The notes under the pieces: model-generated
Seen by the model: only the letters and a program-made list of their open reading frames with translations
The model's database searches: none
Told to the model about the DNA's origin: nothing
From: Lachnospiraceae bacterium
GTDB lineage: Bacteria; Bacillota; Clostridia; Lachnospirales; Lachnospiraceae
Direction of reading: 5' to 3'
Assembly (NCBI GenBank): GCA_022774505.1
Contig: JALFLW010000097.1
Span: forward strand, 1-61,519
DNA length: 61,519 bases
Made by a program: the position numbers and the translations under genes
Shown here: positions 17,366 to 25,475 of the stretch, piece after piece
Position numbering within the stretch: the stretch's first letter is position 1
How the letters are laid out: every line of letters begins with the position of its first letter

Positions 17366-18622
17366 ATGAAAAAGTATCGGGGAGCATCGGGAAAAATATA
17401 CAATATTGATCCGGAACCAATTGCCAAAGGTGGCGAAGGAACTATCTGTGCGGTAGAAGGGGCAAACGATATTGTAGCAAAAATATATAAGCAGGAAAAA
17501 AGAACAAAACGCCGTTTAGAAAAGCTCTCTCTGATGATTCGCTATCAATTAACGGATATTCAGCGCCGGCAGGTTACCTGGCCGCTTGACGTTATTTATG
17601 AGGAGACCGGGTTTGCGGGATATATTATGCCACGACTTCACAGTGCGGAAGATTTCACAGTGGTGTGTGGGGCCGGTATAGAAGAGATTAATCTGGAGGA
17701 CAGATTGTTTATCGGATATAATATTTGTGCAGCGGTTGATACTGTTCACAGCTTTGGACAGGTCTGCGGAGATCTGAATCCTCAGAATATCTGTGTTAAT
17801 CTGGATGATTCCGATCCGAAGGAAGCATTGATGGTGACTTTGGTAGATACGGACTCGTATCATATTGTGAATGGACAGATGATGTATCGCTGCGAGGTTG
17901 GTCAGGCAAATTATATTCCGCCGGAGTTGCAGAAGAGATTATATGGGGGACAGAGTTTGTCATCAATGCCTTTGCCAACATACAGTAAAGAGACGGATCG
18001 TTTTGCATTGGCGGTAAATCTGTTTCAGTTGTTTATGAATGGATGTCATCCGTTTGCATGTGCAATTGATCCGGATGAAGCAGAGGAAATAGGAGAATCT
18101 TTGGACATTCCTCAGCCATCAGACAATATCCGTAAAGGATTTTCTCCGTTTTTCTTTAAGAAAAAAGGAATAACATATCCAACATATGCACCGGATTTTA
18201 CATTCCTTCCGGAAAGCTTTCAGAAGTTGTTTTACCGTACATTTGTAGAGGGATATAAGGATCCGTCGGTACGGGCGAGTGCCAGTGAGTGGATGCAGGT
18301 GATCATGGAGGTGCTGCAGCATAAGGATTACATCCAGTGTCCGAGAGGTCATTTTTATTTCATACATAAGATGGAGTGTCCATACTGTGCGATGATCAGA
18401 CGTCATCAGGAAATGCAGAGAAAAGCCGAGAGTGAAGCAGCAGCGGAGGCACGCAGGATTGCAGCCAGCCAGCCGATTCACCCGAAGGAGCACATGGCAG
18501 AGAATTATATGGATGTCAGACCGAAGGAACCGTCATTTTTGGAATCACATTTTGTATTTATTATATATGGAGTTATTGCTCTCTTTATCATTTTGTTTAT
18601 TGTATGGTATTTTAACAGCTGA
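17366..18622 (+). CDS. Membrane-anchored Ser/Thr protein kinase-like protein (TerY-P type)
   Basis: 418 residues. The kinase fold is recognisable: glycine loop KGGEGT (21-26), VAKIY with Lys39, catalytic loop CGDLNPQN (Asp136, Asn141, the usual HRD being CGD), metal-binding DTD (161-163, in place of DFG) and YIPPEL after the activation segment. The key residues are present, so activity is plausible. After about residue 320 comes a small zinc-binding segment (CPRGHFYFIHKMECPYC), then a coiled region, and a C-terminal membrane helix (FIIYGVIALFIILFIVWYF). Kinases of this type accompany VWA (TerY) and PP2C genes, as here. The zinc-ribbon and terminal anchor suggest a membrane-bound signalling complex. 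Confidence 0.82.
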   Translation: MKKYRGASGKIYNIDPEPIAKGGEGTICAVEGANDIVAKIYKQEKRTKRRLEKLSLMIRYQLTDIQRRQVTWPLDVIYEETGFAGYIMPRLHSAEDFTVVCGAGIEEINLEDRLFIGYNICAAVDTVHSFGQVCGDLNPQNICVNLDDSDPKEALMVTLVDTDSYHIVNGQMMYRCEVGQANYIPPELQKRLYGGQSLSSMPLPTYSKETDRFALAVNLFQLFMNGCHPFACAIDPDEAEEIGESLDIPQPSDNIRKGFSPFFFKKKGITYPTYAPDFTFLPESFQKLFYRTFVEGYKDPSVRASASEWMQVIMEVLQHKDYIQCPRGHFYFIHKMECPYCAMIRRHQEMQRKAESEAAAEARRIAASQPIHPKEHMAENYMDVRPKEPSFLESHFVFIIYGVIALFIILFIVWYFNS

Positions 18623-18681
18623 CATTGAAAGATAAGAGAAGCATAAAGGGGTAGAAATGAAAGGAAACAGGAGGAAGGAAA

Positions 18682-19401
18682 ATGAGTGAACAAATCACGA
18701 AAGAGCAGTTGTTTGGGGGAGTTGCAGCTCCAAGTGAGCCACATATGGCATGTGTGCTTCTGCTGGATATTTCCAGTTCAATGAAAGGAGCTCCGATTCA
18801 AAGTCTGAATGATGCCATTGCCAAATTTAAGAAACAGGTATGTCAGGATCCTCTTGCCAGAAAGCGCGTCGAGGTAGCGATCGTGACTTTTGAGACTCAT
18901 GTGGAGATCGTCAGTGATTTCATGCCGATCGATCAGATGCCACCGATCCTGTTGGAGCCGGGCGGACAGACACATATGGCTGAGGCGATTCAGGTAGCCA
19001 TCGATCTCGTTAAGAAACGGACAAGAGAATATCAGGGTGTTGGTGTTCCGTGCTTTAAACCATGGATATTTATGATCACAGATGGAGTTTCCATGTCTAC
19101 TCCGGAGGCAATGCAGGCAGCAGCCGACAGGATTCGTGAGGAGGAGACAAAGGGAAGTAACGGTCGTTTAAAATTCTGGGCTTTAGGGGTGGATGATTAT
19201 GATAAGGAACAGCTTTTTAAATTGACAGATCGTGTAATAGAATTACAGCAGCATGAATTTACCGGAATTTTTGACTGGCTTGTGGATAGTATGAGTGCTA
19301 TTTCAAAGAGTCAGGTAGGCGAAAGGATAGAGCTGGATAATCTGCCTGAGGGTGCAGGTATGGCAGCGGATATCGAGGAGAGGGACGTCAGCGAGTGGTA
19401 G
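18682..19401 (+). CDS. VWA-domain protein, TerY-like
   Basis: 239 residues consisting mostly of a von Willebrand factor A domain. The metal-ion site is complete: DISSS (29-33), Thr97 in GGQTHM and Asp134 in MITDG. No signal peptide, so it is cytoplasmic. It lies between a kinase and a PP2C phosphatase, matching the TerY-phosphorylation triad described for tellurite-resistance-linked systems. No TerD/TerC gene is visible, so a direct tellurite link is not supported. The protein may act as a scaffold whose ligand binding is switched by phosphorylation; that is inferred. Confidence 0.85.
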   Translation: MSEQITKEQLFGGVAAPSEPHMACVLLLDISSSMKGAPIQSLNDAIAKFKKQVCQDPLARKRVEVAIVTFETHVEIVSDFMPIDQMPPILLEPGGQTHMAEAIQVAIDLVKKRTREYQGVGVPCFKPWIFMITDGVSMSTPEAMQAAADRIREEETKGSNGRLKFWALGVDDYDKEQLFKLTDRVIELQQHEFTGIFDWLVDSMSAISKSQVGERIELDNLPEGAGMAADIEERDVSEW

Positions 19402-19434
19402 GATACTGCTATTGAGGGTAAAGGGGCGTATGAC

Positions 19435-20556
19435 ATGTTAAGCTATGGATTTTCTATTAAAGGAAAAGCACATATAAAAGCAGGGGTTGTATGTCAGGAT
19501 GCCAATATGCATGGGGAGATTGCATCTGGATTATATATCGGTGTTGTTGCTGATGGGGTCGGCAGTGCACGTCATTCAGATATAGCATCCAGTCTGGCAG
19601 CAGAGAAGCTCGTAGAGTATTTGGATTTACATATACAGGCAGAGAGTTCGATTGAGGAAAAGAAGGCTTGCCTGAAGGCAGGATATCGATTTGCAGAGAA
19701 GGCGATCGAAGATTATGTAAAGATGTGTAGAGACACTCTTAATGAGTATGATACAACTCTTCATGTAGTTCTTTATGACGGCAGGACTGTTATATATGGT
19801 CATGCCGGTGATGGAGGGATTTTGGTCAGGACCATGTCTGGAGAGACAAAGGTGGTGACTTTTCCGCAGAAGGGATCAGACGGGGTATCGGTAATGCCCC
19901 TGAGAGCGGGAGAAGCATCGTGGGAATTTGGCAGTTATCCTGAAAAAGTGGCAGCGGTCATGCTGGTAACTGACGGAATGCTGGAACGGGTGATCATGCC
20001 ACACCTTTTGAATCTGCCGGCCACCAGGGAGGAGATTCAGGATCCGGACAGACATAAAACAAATGTGTATCTGAGTGCGACAGAATTTTTTATGAATCCG
20101 TATTGTGTATTGGGAAATAGAAATCTGCAGGATCCCATTGCATTATATCATTATTATATTAATGGTGAGTTTAAAGATCAGGATCAGGATTGGAAGCTGT
20201 ATAAAGAATGTCTGCAGTGTGGATATCAGAGTATGTATGATGGACAGACGGCGATGCGTATATGTGAAACCATGACGGGAGGCGTACCGTTATGGAATAT
20301 TGAAGATACGACAGATGACAAAACAGTCGTTTGTCTGATCAATGAGAGTGCTTCTGTCGGGGTGCCGGATCCTACATATTTCTATGAACCTGACTGGGCA
20401 AAGCTCCGGCAGCATTACGATCACCTGCTGTATCCGGCGGGAGTGGGCGGAGAAGTGACACCACAGGATCAGCAGCTCCAGCAGGAAGCAAATGAAGAAA
20501 TCGATAAAAGAAGCAGGAAAAAGACGGGATTTTTTCAATCTGTCTTTAGAAACTGA
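19435..20556 (+). CDS. PP2C-type protein phosphatase
   Basis: 373 residues. The N-terminal 225 residues carry PP2C motifs: CQDAN (metal Asp), VADGVGSARHSDIAS (second metal Asp and substrate loop), YGHAGDGGILVR and LVTDGM. The C-terminal 140 residues are an extension without a recognised fold. It would dephosphorylate targets of the adjacent kinase, perhaps the VWA or Sel1 protein. It is the last gene of the four-gene run, 33 bases after the VWA stop. Confidence 0.85.
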   Translation: MLSYGFSIKGKAHIKAGVVCQDANMHGEIASGLYIGVVADGVGSARHSDIASSLAAEKLVEYLDLHIQAESSIEEKKACLKAGYRFAEKAIEDYVKMCRDTLNEYDTTLHVVLYDGRTVIYGHAGDGGILVRTMSGETKVVTFPQKGSDGVSVMPLRAGEASWEFGSYPEKVAAVMLVTDGMLERVIMPHLLNLPATREEIQDPDRHKTNVYLSATEFFMNPYCVLGNRNLQDPIALYHYYINGEFKDQDQDWKLYKECLQCGYQSMYDGQTAMRICETMTGGVPLWNIEDTTDDKTVVCLINESASVGVPDPTYFYEPDWAKLRQHYDHLLYPAGVGGEVTPQDQQLQQEANEEIDKRSRKKTGFFQSVFRN

Positions 20557-20660
20557 TATATTATGAATAAAGGCTTTCATTGTAAAATGGTATTGGGTTA
20601 TATGCCGCTTTGGTACTGTTTTATGAAGAGGGCCTTATTTTTTTGAATAAAAACATATTC

Positions 20661-20692
20661 TTAAGGTTTAGTTAAGGTAACATATGTATCAT
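20661..20692 (+). promoter_or_regulatory. Promoter with 11-bp-spaced direct repeat
   Basis: TTAAGGT occurs at 20661-20667 and again at 20672-20678, an 11-base period, just upstream of a TATCAT -10 (20687-20692). Direct repeats with this period replacing the -35 are typical of OmpR/PhoB-family response regulator sites. The regulator is not identified. Confidence 0.4.
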
Positions 20693-20761
20693 AGGATTAT
20701 CAAATAAATAGATCAGAAAACAGATGATATTATGAAATCTGTGGAAAAGGGGGATAAGCCT

Positions 20762-20920
20762 ATGAGAAAGAGATGGATCGAAAAAATCGCGGTTGTAGCA
20801 CTGGCGGCAGCAGTTTCGGTGTATGCCGTTCCTAAGACCGGACTTTTGGCAAAGCTTGGTATTGATCAGACAACGGAAGCAGAGGAGAATACAACGGGAC
20901 AGAATGGACCGGCCGTATAA
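20762..20920 (+). CDS. Micropeptide with N-terminal signal or membrane segment
   Basis: 52 residues from ATG 20762 with AAAGGGGG at about 20745-20752. A basic start (MRKRWIEK) is followed by a hydrophobic stretch (IAVVALAAAVSVYAV), then an acidic Thr/Glu-rich tail (TTEAEENTTGQNGPAV). It is either exported or anchored with the tail outside. It has its own promoter with a response-regulator-like repeat and its own terminator, which supports real expression. No family recognised. Confidence 0.55.
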   Translation: MRKRWIEKIAVVALAAAVSVYAVPKTGLLAKLGIDQTTEAEENTTGQNGPAV

Positions 20921-20946
20921 AATACTGTGATTTAAGAAAATGAAAA

Positions 20947-20978
20947 GCATCTGCTATTTTTTGGCAGGTGCCTTTTTT
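20947..20978 (+). terminator. Intrinsic terminator after the micropeptide gene
   Basis: GCATCTGC (20947-20954) pairs with GCAGGTGC (20964-20971), one G-U pair, followed by C and six Ts. Confidence 0.8.
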
Positions 20979-20980
20979 GG

Positions 20981-21008
20981 TTGACATAAATTGAATATAT
21001 GTTAAAAT
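20981..21008 (+). promoter_or_regulatory. Promoter of the PerR-type regulator
   Basis: TTGACA (20981-20986), 16 bases, TAAAAT (21003-21008), immediately followed by a PerR-like box. Confidence 0.7.
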
Positions 21009-21027
21009 AACAGTAACAATTACTATT
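21009..21027. promoter_or_regulatory. PerR-like operator at the regulator's own promoter
   Basis: AACAGTAACAATTACTATT lies directly after the -10 hexamer and matches 17 of 19 positions of the perfect palindrome upstream of the rubrerythrin gene (21625-21643). This suggests autoregulation. Confidence 0.6.
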
Positions 21028-21049
21028 ATTTTGATGAAAGGAGAATGAG

Positions 21050-21442
21050 ATGGCTGCAATACGTTATAGTAAACAGCGGGAAGCGATCAGAACTTATCTG
21101 CTCTCGACAAAGTCTCATCCTACAGCAGAGGCTGTGTATAATAATATAAAAAATGTATATCCTCATATTAGTCTTGGTACGGTTTACCGCAACCTGAATC
21201 TGCTGGTGGAGCAGGGAGATGCACTTCGGCTTGACTGCGGAGATGGGGTTGATCATTTTGATGGGGATACACGGACACACTATCATTTTGCCTGTAAAAA
21301 ATGCGGATGTGTGATGGATCTGGAGATGGATCCTATTGACCACATTGACCACATTGACCAGATCGCAGGTGCCGGATTTGAGGGAGAGATACAGGGACAT
21401 AATGTGTTATTTTATGGTCTATGTCCGGAGTGCAGGCTTTAG
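21050..21442 (+). CDS. perR: Fur-family regulator, PerR-like
   Basis: 130 residues. The winged-helix part includes HPTAEAVYNNIKNVYPHISLGTVYRNLNLL. Metal sites are visible as HFDGDTRTHYHF (His77, His79 and neighbouring Asp) and two CxxC pairs (Cys82/85, Cys125/128) for structural zinc. The spacing fits PerR, which senses peroxide by metal-catalysed His oxidation. The context agrees: the next gene is a rubrerythrin with the same operator. A Fur or Zur assignment cannot be ruled out by eye. Residues 94-102 are an unusual in-frame repeat of Ile-Asp-His encoded by a 9-base tandem repeat. Confidence 0.8.
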   Translation: MAAIRYSKQREAIRTYLLSTKSHPTAEAVYNNIKNVYPHISLGTVYRNLNLLVEQGDALRLDCGDGVDHFDGDTRTHYHFACKKCGCVMDLEMDPIDHIDHIDQIAGAGFEGEIQGHNVLFYGLCPECRL

Positions 21443-21586
21443 ACGGATCGACGGGGTTGGGTGAATATGGTGAGATGTATGAGGATTTATTTGGAATATC
21501 AGGGAGATGGAAGGGCGAAAAGCTTTTATTAATAATTGTTATTGAGTGGATCTGATCAAAAAGATGAGATTTTTTGAAAAAATGTG

Positions 21587-21615
21587 TTGACAAGCAAGAA
21601 AAGATTTGTTATATT
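21587..21615 (+). promoter_or_regulatory. Promoter of the rubrerythrin gene
   Basis: TTGACA (21587-21592), 17 bases, TATATT (21610-21615), a near-consensus strong promoter. Confidence 0.8.
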
Positions 21616-21624
21616 CTTATCAGA

Positions 21625-21643
21625 AACAGTAATCATTACTGTT
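21625..21643. promoter_or_regulatory. PerR-like operator at the rubrerythrin promoter
   Basis: AACAGTAATCATTACTGTT is a perfect 9-1-9 palindrome located 9 bases after the -10, over the expected transcription start. It matches the site at 21009-21027 at 17 of 19 positions. Confidence 0.75.
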
Positions 21644-21701
21644 AAGGAAAACAAAGCAGATAATAAAAACAATATTTATAAAAGAAAAGGAGATTACGAT
21701 T

Positions 21702-22244
21702 ATGGCAAAGTTTGTATGTTCTGTATGTGGTTATGTTTATGAAGGAGATCAGGCACCGGAGAAGTGTCCGCAGTGTGGAGCTCCGGCTGACAAGTTTATT
21801 GAGCAGGGCGATGATAAGACATGGGCAGCTGAGCATGTAGTTGGTGTTGCTCAGGGAGCACCGGAGGATATTATGGCAGACCTTCGTGCTAACTTTAACG
21901 GTGAGTGTTCAGAGGTTGGTATGTATCTTGCAATGGCTCGTGTAGCACATCGCGAGGGATATCCGGAGATCGGACTTTACTGGGAGAAAGCTGCTTACGA
22001 GGAGGCAGAGCATGCCGCTAAATTTGCAGAGCTGCTTGGTGAGGTTGTGACAGACAGCACAAAGAAGAATCTTGAGATGCGTGTAGAGGCTGAGCATGGT
22101 GCGACAGCAGGTAAGTTTGATCTCGCAAAGAGAGCAAAGGCACTGGATCTGGATGCGATCCATGATACAGTTCATGAGATGGCTCGTGATGAGGCAAGAC
22201 ACGGCAAGGCATTCGAGGGACTGTTGAAGAGATATTTTGGTTAA
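21702..22244 (+). CDS. rbr: Reverse rubrerythrin
   Basis: 180 residues. The rubredoxin-like Fe(Cys)4 domain is at the N-terminus ([12 protein letters not shown] with Cys6/Cys9, KCPQCGAPA with Cys22/Cys25). The four-helix diiron domain follows ([58 protein letters not shown]). This domain order is that of reverse rubrerythrins, which are NADH-linked peroxidases (with helper reductases) in anaerobic clostridia. It protects the cytoplasm from H2O2 and oxygen. Regulation by the adjacent PerR-like protein is supported by a shared operator. Confidence 0.92.
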   Translation: MAKFVCSVCGYVYEGDQAPEKCPQCGAPADKFIEQGDDKTWAAEHVVGVAQGAPEDIMADLRANFNGECSEVGMYLAMARVAHREGYPEIGLYWEKAAYEEAEHAAKFAELLGEVVTDSTKKNLEMRVEAEHGATAGKFDLAKRAKALDLDAIHDTVHEMARDEARHGKAFEGLLKRYFG

Positions 22245-22274
22245 TTTGCTAAAAATAAGAGATTAAAAGAAAAT

Positions 22275-22328
22275 AAACCGGCTTCAAGAGACAGATTTTT
22301 CTGATCTGATCTTTGGAGCCGGTTTTTT
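22275..22328 (+). terminator. Intrinsic terminator after rubrerythrin
   Basis: AAACCGGCTTC near 22275-22286 pairs with GGAGCCGGTTT near 22315-22325, followed by a run of Ts ending at 22328. Confidence 0.7.
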
Positions 22329-22338
22329 GAATTATAAG

Positions 22339-22390
22339 TTGACACAGCAGATTGTTTGGTATAACTTATGTTTGTTGATAAAAATTATCA
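22339..22390 (+). promoter_or_regulatory. feoAB promoter with Fur-type box
   Basis: TTGACA (22339-22344) and TATAAC (22360-22365, 15-base spacer) precede TGATAAAAATTATCA (22376-22390), which matches the 7-1-7 Fur consensus (TGATAATNATTATCA) at all but one position. Fur-dependent iron repression of feoAB is strongly suggested. Confidence 0.75.
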
Positions 22391-22428
22391 TTAGATGAAA
22401 CAAACATCAGATAAAGAGGGCATAAGTT

Positions 22429-24768
22429 ATGACATTAAAAGAGCTGGAAATCGGAAAAAGTGCTGTGATTCAGGCAGTGGGAGGAAAGGGTGCTTTGCGG
22501 CAGCATTTTCTGGATATGGGAATGATTCCGGGAGCAGAGGTGACTGTAGTGAAACTGGCACCTCTGGGTGATCCCATGGAATTGCAGGTTCATGGCTATG
22601 AGCTGACTCTCCGGCTGGCGGAGGCTGATCAGATTGAGATTGCTCCGATCGATCAGAGAACCAGAAGCCATGCAAGAAATGAACGATTGCAGGCAACGGC
22701 ACATCCGGGGCTTGGAGAGGAAGGAAAATATCATTCCAAAGAGGATGAAAATCCATTGCCGGAGGGGACGGCACTTACTTATGCATTGGTGGGAAATCAA
22801 AATTGTGGAAAGACAACACTGTTTAATCAATTGACAGGATCGAACCAGCATGTGGGAAACTTTCCGGGGGTAACGGTGGATCGTAAGGATGGCGTGATCA
22901 AAGGACACATGGAAACGGATATCACAGATCTGCCGGGGATATATTCTATGTCACCGTACAGCAGCGAAGAGATTGTGTCTCGAAATTTTGTATTGGAGGA
23001 AAAGCCATGTGCGTTGATCAATATAGTAGATGCGACAAACATTGAGAGAAATCTCTATCTGACAATGCAGCTTTTGGAGATGGATATTCCTATGGTAGTT
23101 GCCCTGAATATGATGGATGAGGTGACGGGAAATCAGGGAGCCGTAGATGTCAATGGGATGGAAGCTCTGCTGGGGGTGCCGGTGATTCCGATATCAGCTG
23201 CTAAAAATGAGGGTGTCGATGAATTGGTCCGTCATGCACTCCATATCGCAAAGTATCAGGAGAAACCGTTAAGACAAGATTTCTGTGATAAAAATGATCA
23301 TAATGGTGCAGTACACCGGTGTATACATGCAGTGATCCATTTGATTGAGGACCATGCGGAAAATGCCGGTATACCGGTGCGTTTTGCGGCCACCAAGGCT
23401 ATAGAGGGTGATACACTCATAATGGAAAAACTGGCATTGGATCAGAATGAGACAGAGATGATGGAGCATATTGTGCAACAGATGGAAACGGAACGCGGGG
23501 TTGACAGAAATGCGGCTATTGCAGATATGCGTTTTGATTTTATTGAGCGGCTTTGTGAGCAGACTGTGGTAAAACCCAAGGAGAGCAGAGAAAGGATCCG
23601 TAGTGAACACATTGACCGCATACTTACCGGCAGGTATACGGCGATTCCGTGTTTTATAGGGATCATGATGCTTGTGTTTTATTTGACATTTAATGTGATA
23701 GGTGCATGGCTTCAGCATATTCTTGAACTGGGGATTGCTGCTTTGTCTGATATGGCAGACCGGGGACTTGTGGCACTTCAGGTCAATGACGCGGTACATA
23801 GTCTGATAATTGACGGTATTTTTACGGGTGTGGGAAGTGTATTGAGTTTTCTGCCGATCATTGTGACGTTGTTTTTCTTTTTGTCCCTGATGGAGGACAG
23901 CGGTTATATTGCACGGGTTGCATTTGTGATGGATAAACTACTCCGAAAGATAGGATTATCGGGACGGAGTATTGTACCGATGCTGATCGGCTTTGGGTGT
24001 ACCGTACCGGCTGTTATGGCTACACGTACACTGACAAGCGAACGTGATCGAAAAATGACAATATTATTAACGCCATTTATGAGTTGTACAGCGAAACTTC
24101 CGATCTATTCATTTTTTGTCAGCGTATTTTTTCCGGGACATGGTGGTTTGATCATGGCAGGATTGTATTTGTTTGGAATTATAATGGGGATATTGGTGGC
24201 GTTTCTATATAAAGGTACACTCTTTCAGGGAGAACCTGTGCCGTTTGTGATGGAACTGCCAAACTATCGCCTTCCGGGGGCGAAAAACGTAGCACAACTT
24301 TTGTGGGAAAAGGCGAAGGATTTCTTGCAGAAGGCTTTTTCAGTAATATTGATCGCTACGATCGTTGTATGGTTTTTGCAAAGTTTTGACCTGCGTTTAA
24401 ATATGGTAGAGGATTCGGCAGACAGCATACTGGCAGCAGTTTCTTCTTTGCTGGTGCCGGTATTTGCACCGCTTGGGCTGGGTGACTGGAGGATATGTAC
24501 GGCTTTGCTCAGTGGTTTTATGGCCAAGGAAAGTGTCGTGTCTACGCTGGGTGTATTGTTTGGCAATGGCATCGGTTCGGTACTGTCGCCACTTTCGGCT
24601 GCTTCTCTGCTGGTATTTAGTCTGCTGTATACACCGTGCGTGGCGGCGATTGCATCGATCAAGAGAGAGCTGGGAGGCAGGTGGGCACTGGCTGTTGTAT
24701 TTTGGCAGTGTGCTGTAGCGTGGGTTGCAGCTATGGCAGTGCGTCTGGTTTGCGGGGGGATTTTATGA
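22429..24768 (+). CDS. feoB: FeoA-FeoB fusion, ferrous iron transporter
   Basis: 779 residues. Residues 1-75 are a FeoA SH3-like domain (LGDPMELQVHGYELTLRLAEA). A linker of about 40 residues leads to the FeoB GTPase: G1 GNQNCGKTT (122-130), HVGNFPGVTVD, G3 DLPG and G4 NMMD. The membrane part begins near residue 405 and has the two Gate-like regions (FIGIMMLVFYLTFNVIG, FMSCTAKLPIYSFF and the later YTPCVAAIASIKRE). It imports Fe2+ through the inner membrane. The start ATG has GAGGG at 22416-22420. FeoA fused to FeoB occurs in several anaerobes; it replaces separate feoA genes here. Confidence 0.93.
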   Translation: MTLKELEIGKSAVIQAVGGKGALRQHFLDMGMIPGAEVTVVKLAPLGDPMELQVHGYELTLRLAEADQIEIAPIDQRTRSHARNERLQATAHPGLGEEGKYHSKEDENPLPEGTALTYALVGNQNCGKTTLFNQLTGSNQHVGNFPGVTVDRKDGVIKGHMETDITDLPGIYSMSPYSSEEIVSRNFVLEEKPCALINIVDATNIERNLYLTMQLLEMDIPMVVALNMMDEVTGNQGAVDVNGMEALLGVPVIPISAAKNEGVDELVRHALHIAKYQEKPLRQDFCDKNDHNGAVHRCIHAVIHLIEDHAENAGIPVRFAATKAIEGDTLIMEKLALDQNETEMMEHIVQQMETERGVDRNAAIADMRFDFIERLCEQTVVKPKESRERIRSEHIDRILTGRYTAIPCFIGIMMLVFYLTFNVIGAWLQHILELGIAALSDMADRGLVALQVNDAVHSLIIDGIFTGVGSVLSFLPIIVTLFFFLSLMEDSGYIARVAFVMDKLLRKIGLSGRSIVPMLIGFGCTVPAVMATRTLTSERDRKMTILLTPFMSCTAKLPIYSFFVSVFFPGHGGLIMAGLYLFGIIMGILVAFLYKGTLFQGEPVPFVMELPNYRLPGAKNVAQLLWEKAKDFLQKAFSVILIATIVVWFLQSFDLRLNMVEDSADSILAAVSSLLVPVFAPLGLGDWRICTALLSGFMAKESVVSTLGVLFGNGIGSVLSPLSAASLLVFSLLYTPCVAAIASIKRELGGRWALAVVFWQCAVAWVAAMAVRLVCGGIL

Positions 24769-24841
24769 CTATACTTTGGACATTTCTTTTTTGAGATGAG
24801 TATGTTACAATGATCTCATAACATTATAAGAGGAGGCAGTT

Positions 24842-25066
24842 ATGGATCAGCATCAAAAAAAGAAAATAGCACCGATCGTTATCACGCTGCTTGTTATTTT
24901 GTATTATCTGTTTTATTTCTGTCTGATCATCAGTGTTGTGCCAATGATATTTAAGATCCTGCTGGCGGTGATTCCGGCAGCACTTGGTGGAGCAATGGTA
25001 TATGTTTGTATAGAAAGAATCAAAGAAATTGATGGAGGAGAAGAGGATGATCTTAGTAAATACTGA
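24842..25066 (+). CDS. Small two-helix membrane protein
   Basis: 74 residues: a basic start, two adjacent hydrophobic segments (about 10-33 and 36-56) and an acidic tail (IDGGEEDDLSKY). Its 3' end overlaps the UPF0145 gene by 20 bases, indicating translational coupling. Family not recognised. It could anchor the UPF0145 protein at the membrane, which is inference only. Confidence 0.65.
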   Translation: MDQHQKKKIAPIVITLLVILYYLFYFCLIISVVPMIFKILLAVIPAALGGAMVYVCIERIKEIDGGEEDDLSKY

Positions 25067-25358
25067 TTATATTACCGGAAAGGAACTGGAAATGCTGGGT
25101 CTGGTGAAGGGAAGCACGATCCAGTCCAAAAATGTTGGAAGAGATATCACACAGAGCCTGAAAACGCTTGTGGGAGGAGAGCTGAAAGCCTACAATGAGA
25201 TGATGATGGAGGCAAGAGCACTTGCGACCAAGAGGATGGTTATGGAGGCGGAGAGTCTGGGGGCCGATGCGATCGTGAATGTACGTTATGCTTCTTCGGC
25301 AGTTATGCAGGGGGCCGCAGAGGTGATTGCTTACGGAACGGCAGTAAAATTTAAATAA
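25047..25358 (+). CDS. UPF0145 / YbjQ-family protein
   Basis: 103 residues from ATG 25047 with GGAGGAG at 25034-25040. Matches the YbjQ family: VNTDYITGKELEMLGLVKGS, a central helix with EARALATKRMVMEAESLGADAIVNVRYASS, and a final strand EVIAYGTAV. These proteins form pentameric rings and are annotated as putative heavy-metal-binding, but their function is not established. Coupled with the membrane protein before it. Confidence 0.8.
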   Translation: MILVNTDYITGKELEMLGLVKGSTIQSKNVGRDITQSLKTLVGGELKAYNEMMMEARALATKRMVMEAESLGADAIVNVRYASSAVMQGAAEVIAYGTAVKFK

Positions 25359-25424
25359 TGTCATAGTATGATGCAATGGCGTGATATCTACAGCATCATG
25401 GAATTTTGATCAGATAAATAGTAT

Positions 25425-25448
25425 GCCTGTGGTTTAAGATCTGCAGGC
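25425..25448. other. Short stem-loop before the ClC gene
   Basis: GCCTGT and GCAGGC pair (one G-U) around a 12-base loop, 28 bases before the ClC start. No T-run. Similar to the stems at 4616-4640 and 12003-12032. Confidence 0.3.
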
Positions 25449-25475
25449 TGAGTGGAAAGGAATACAGGATAAATT

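Noticed and set aside
20566-20642. Possible terminator after the PP2C gene pairing AATAAAGGC with GCCTTATT
   Set aside because: The loop would be over 50 bases and the stem contains a bulge, so it is not a convincing intrinsic terminator.
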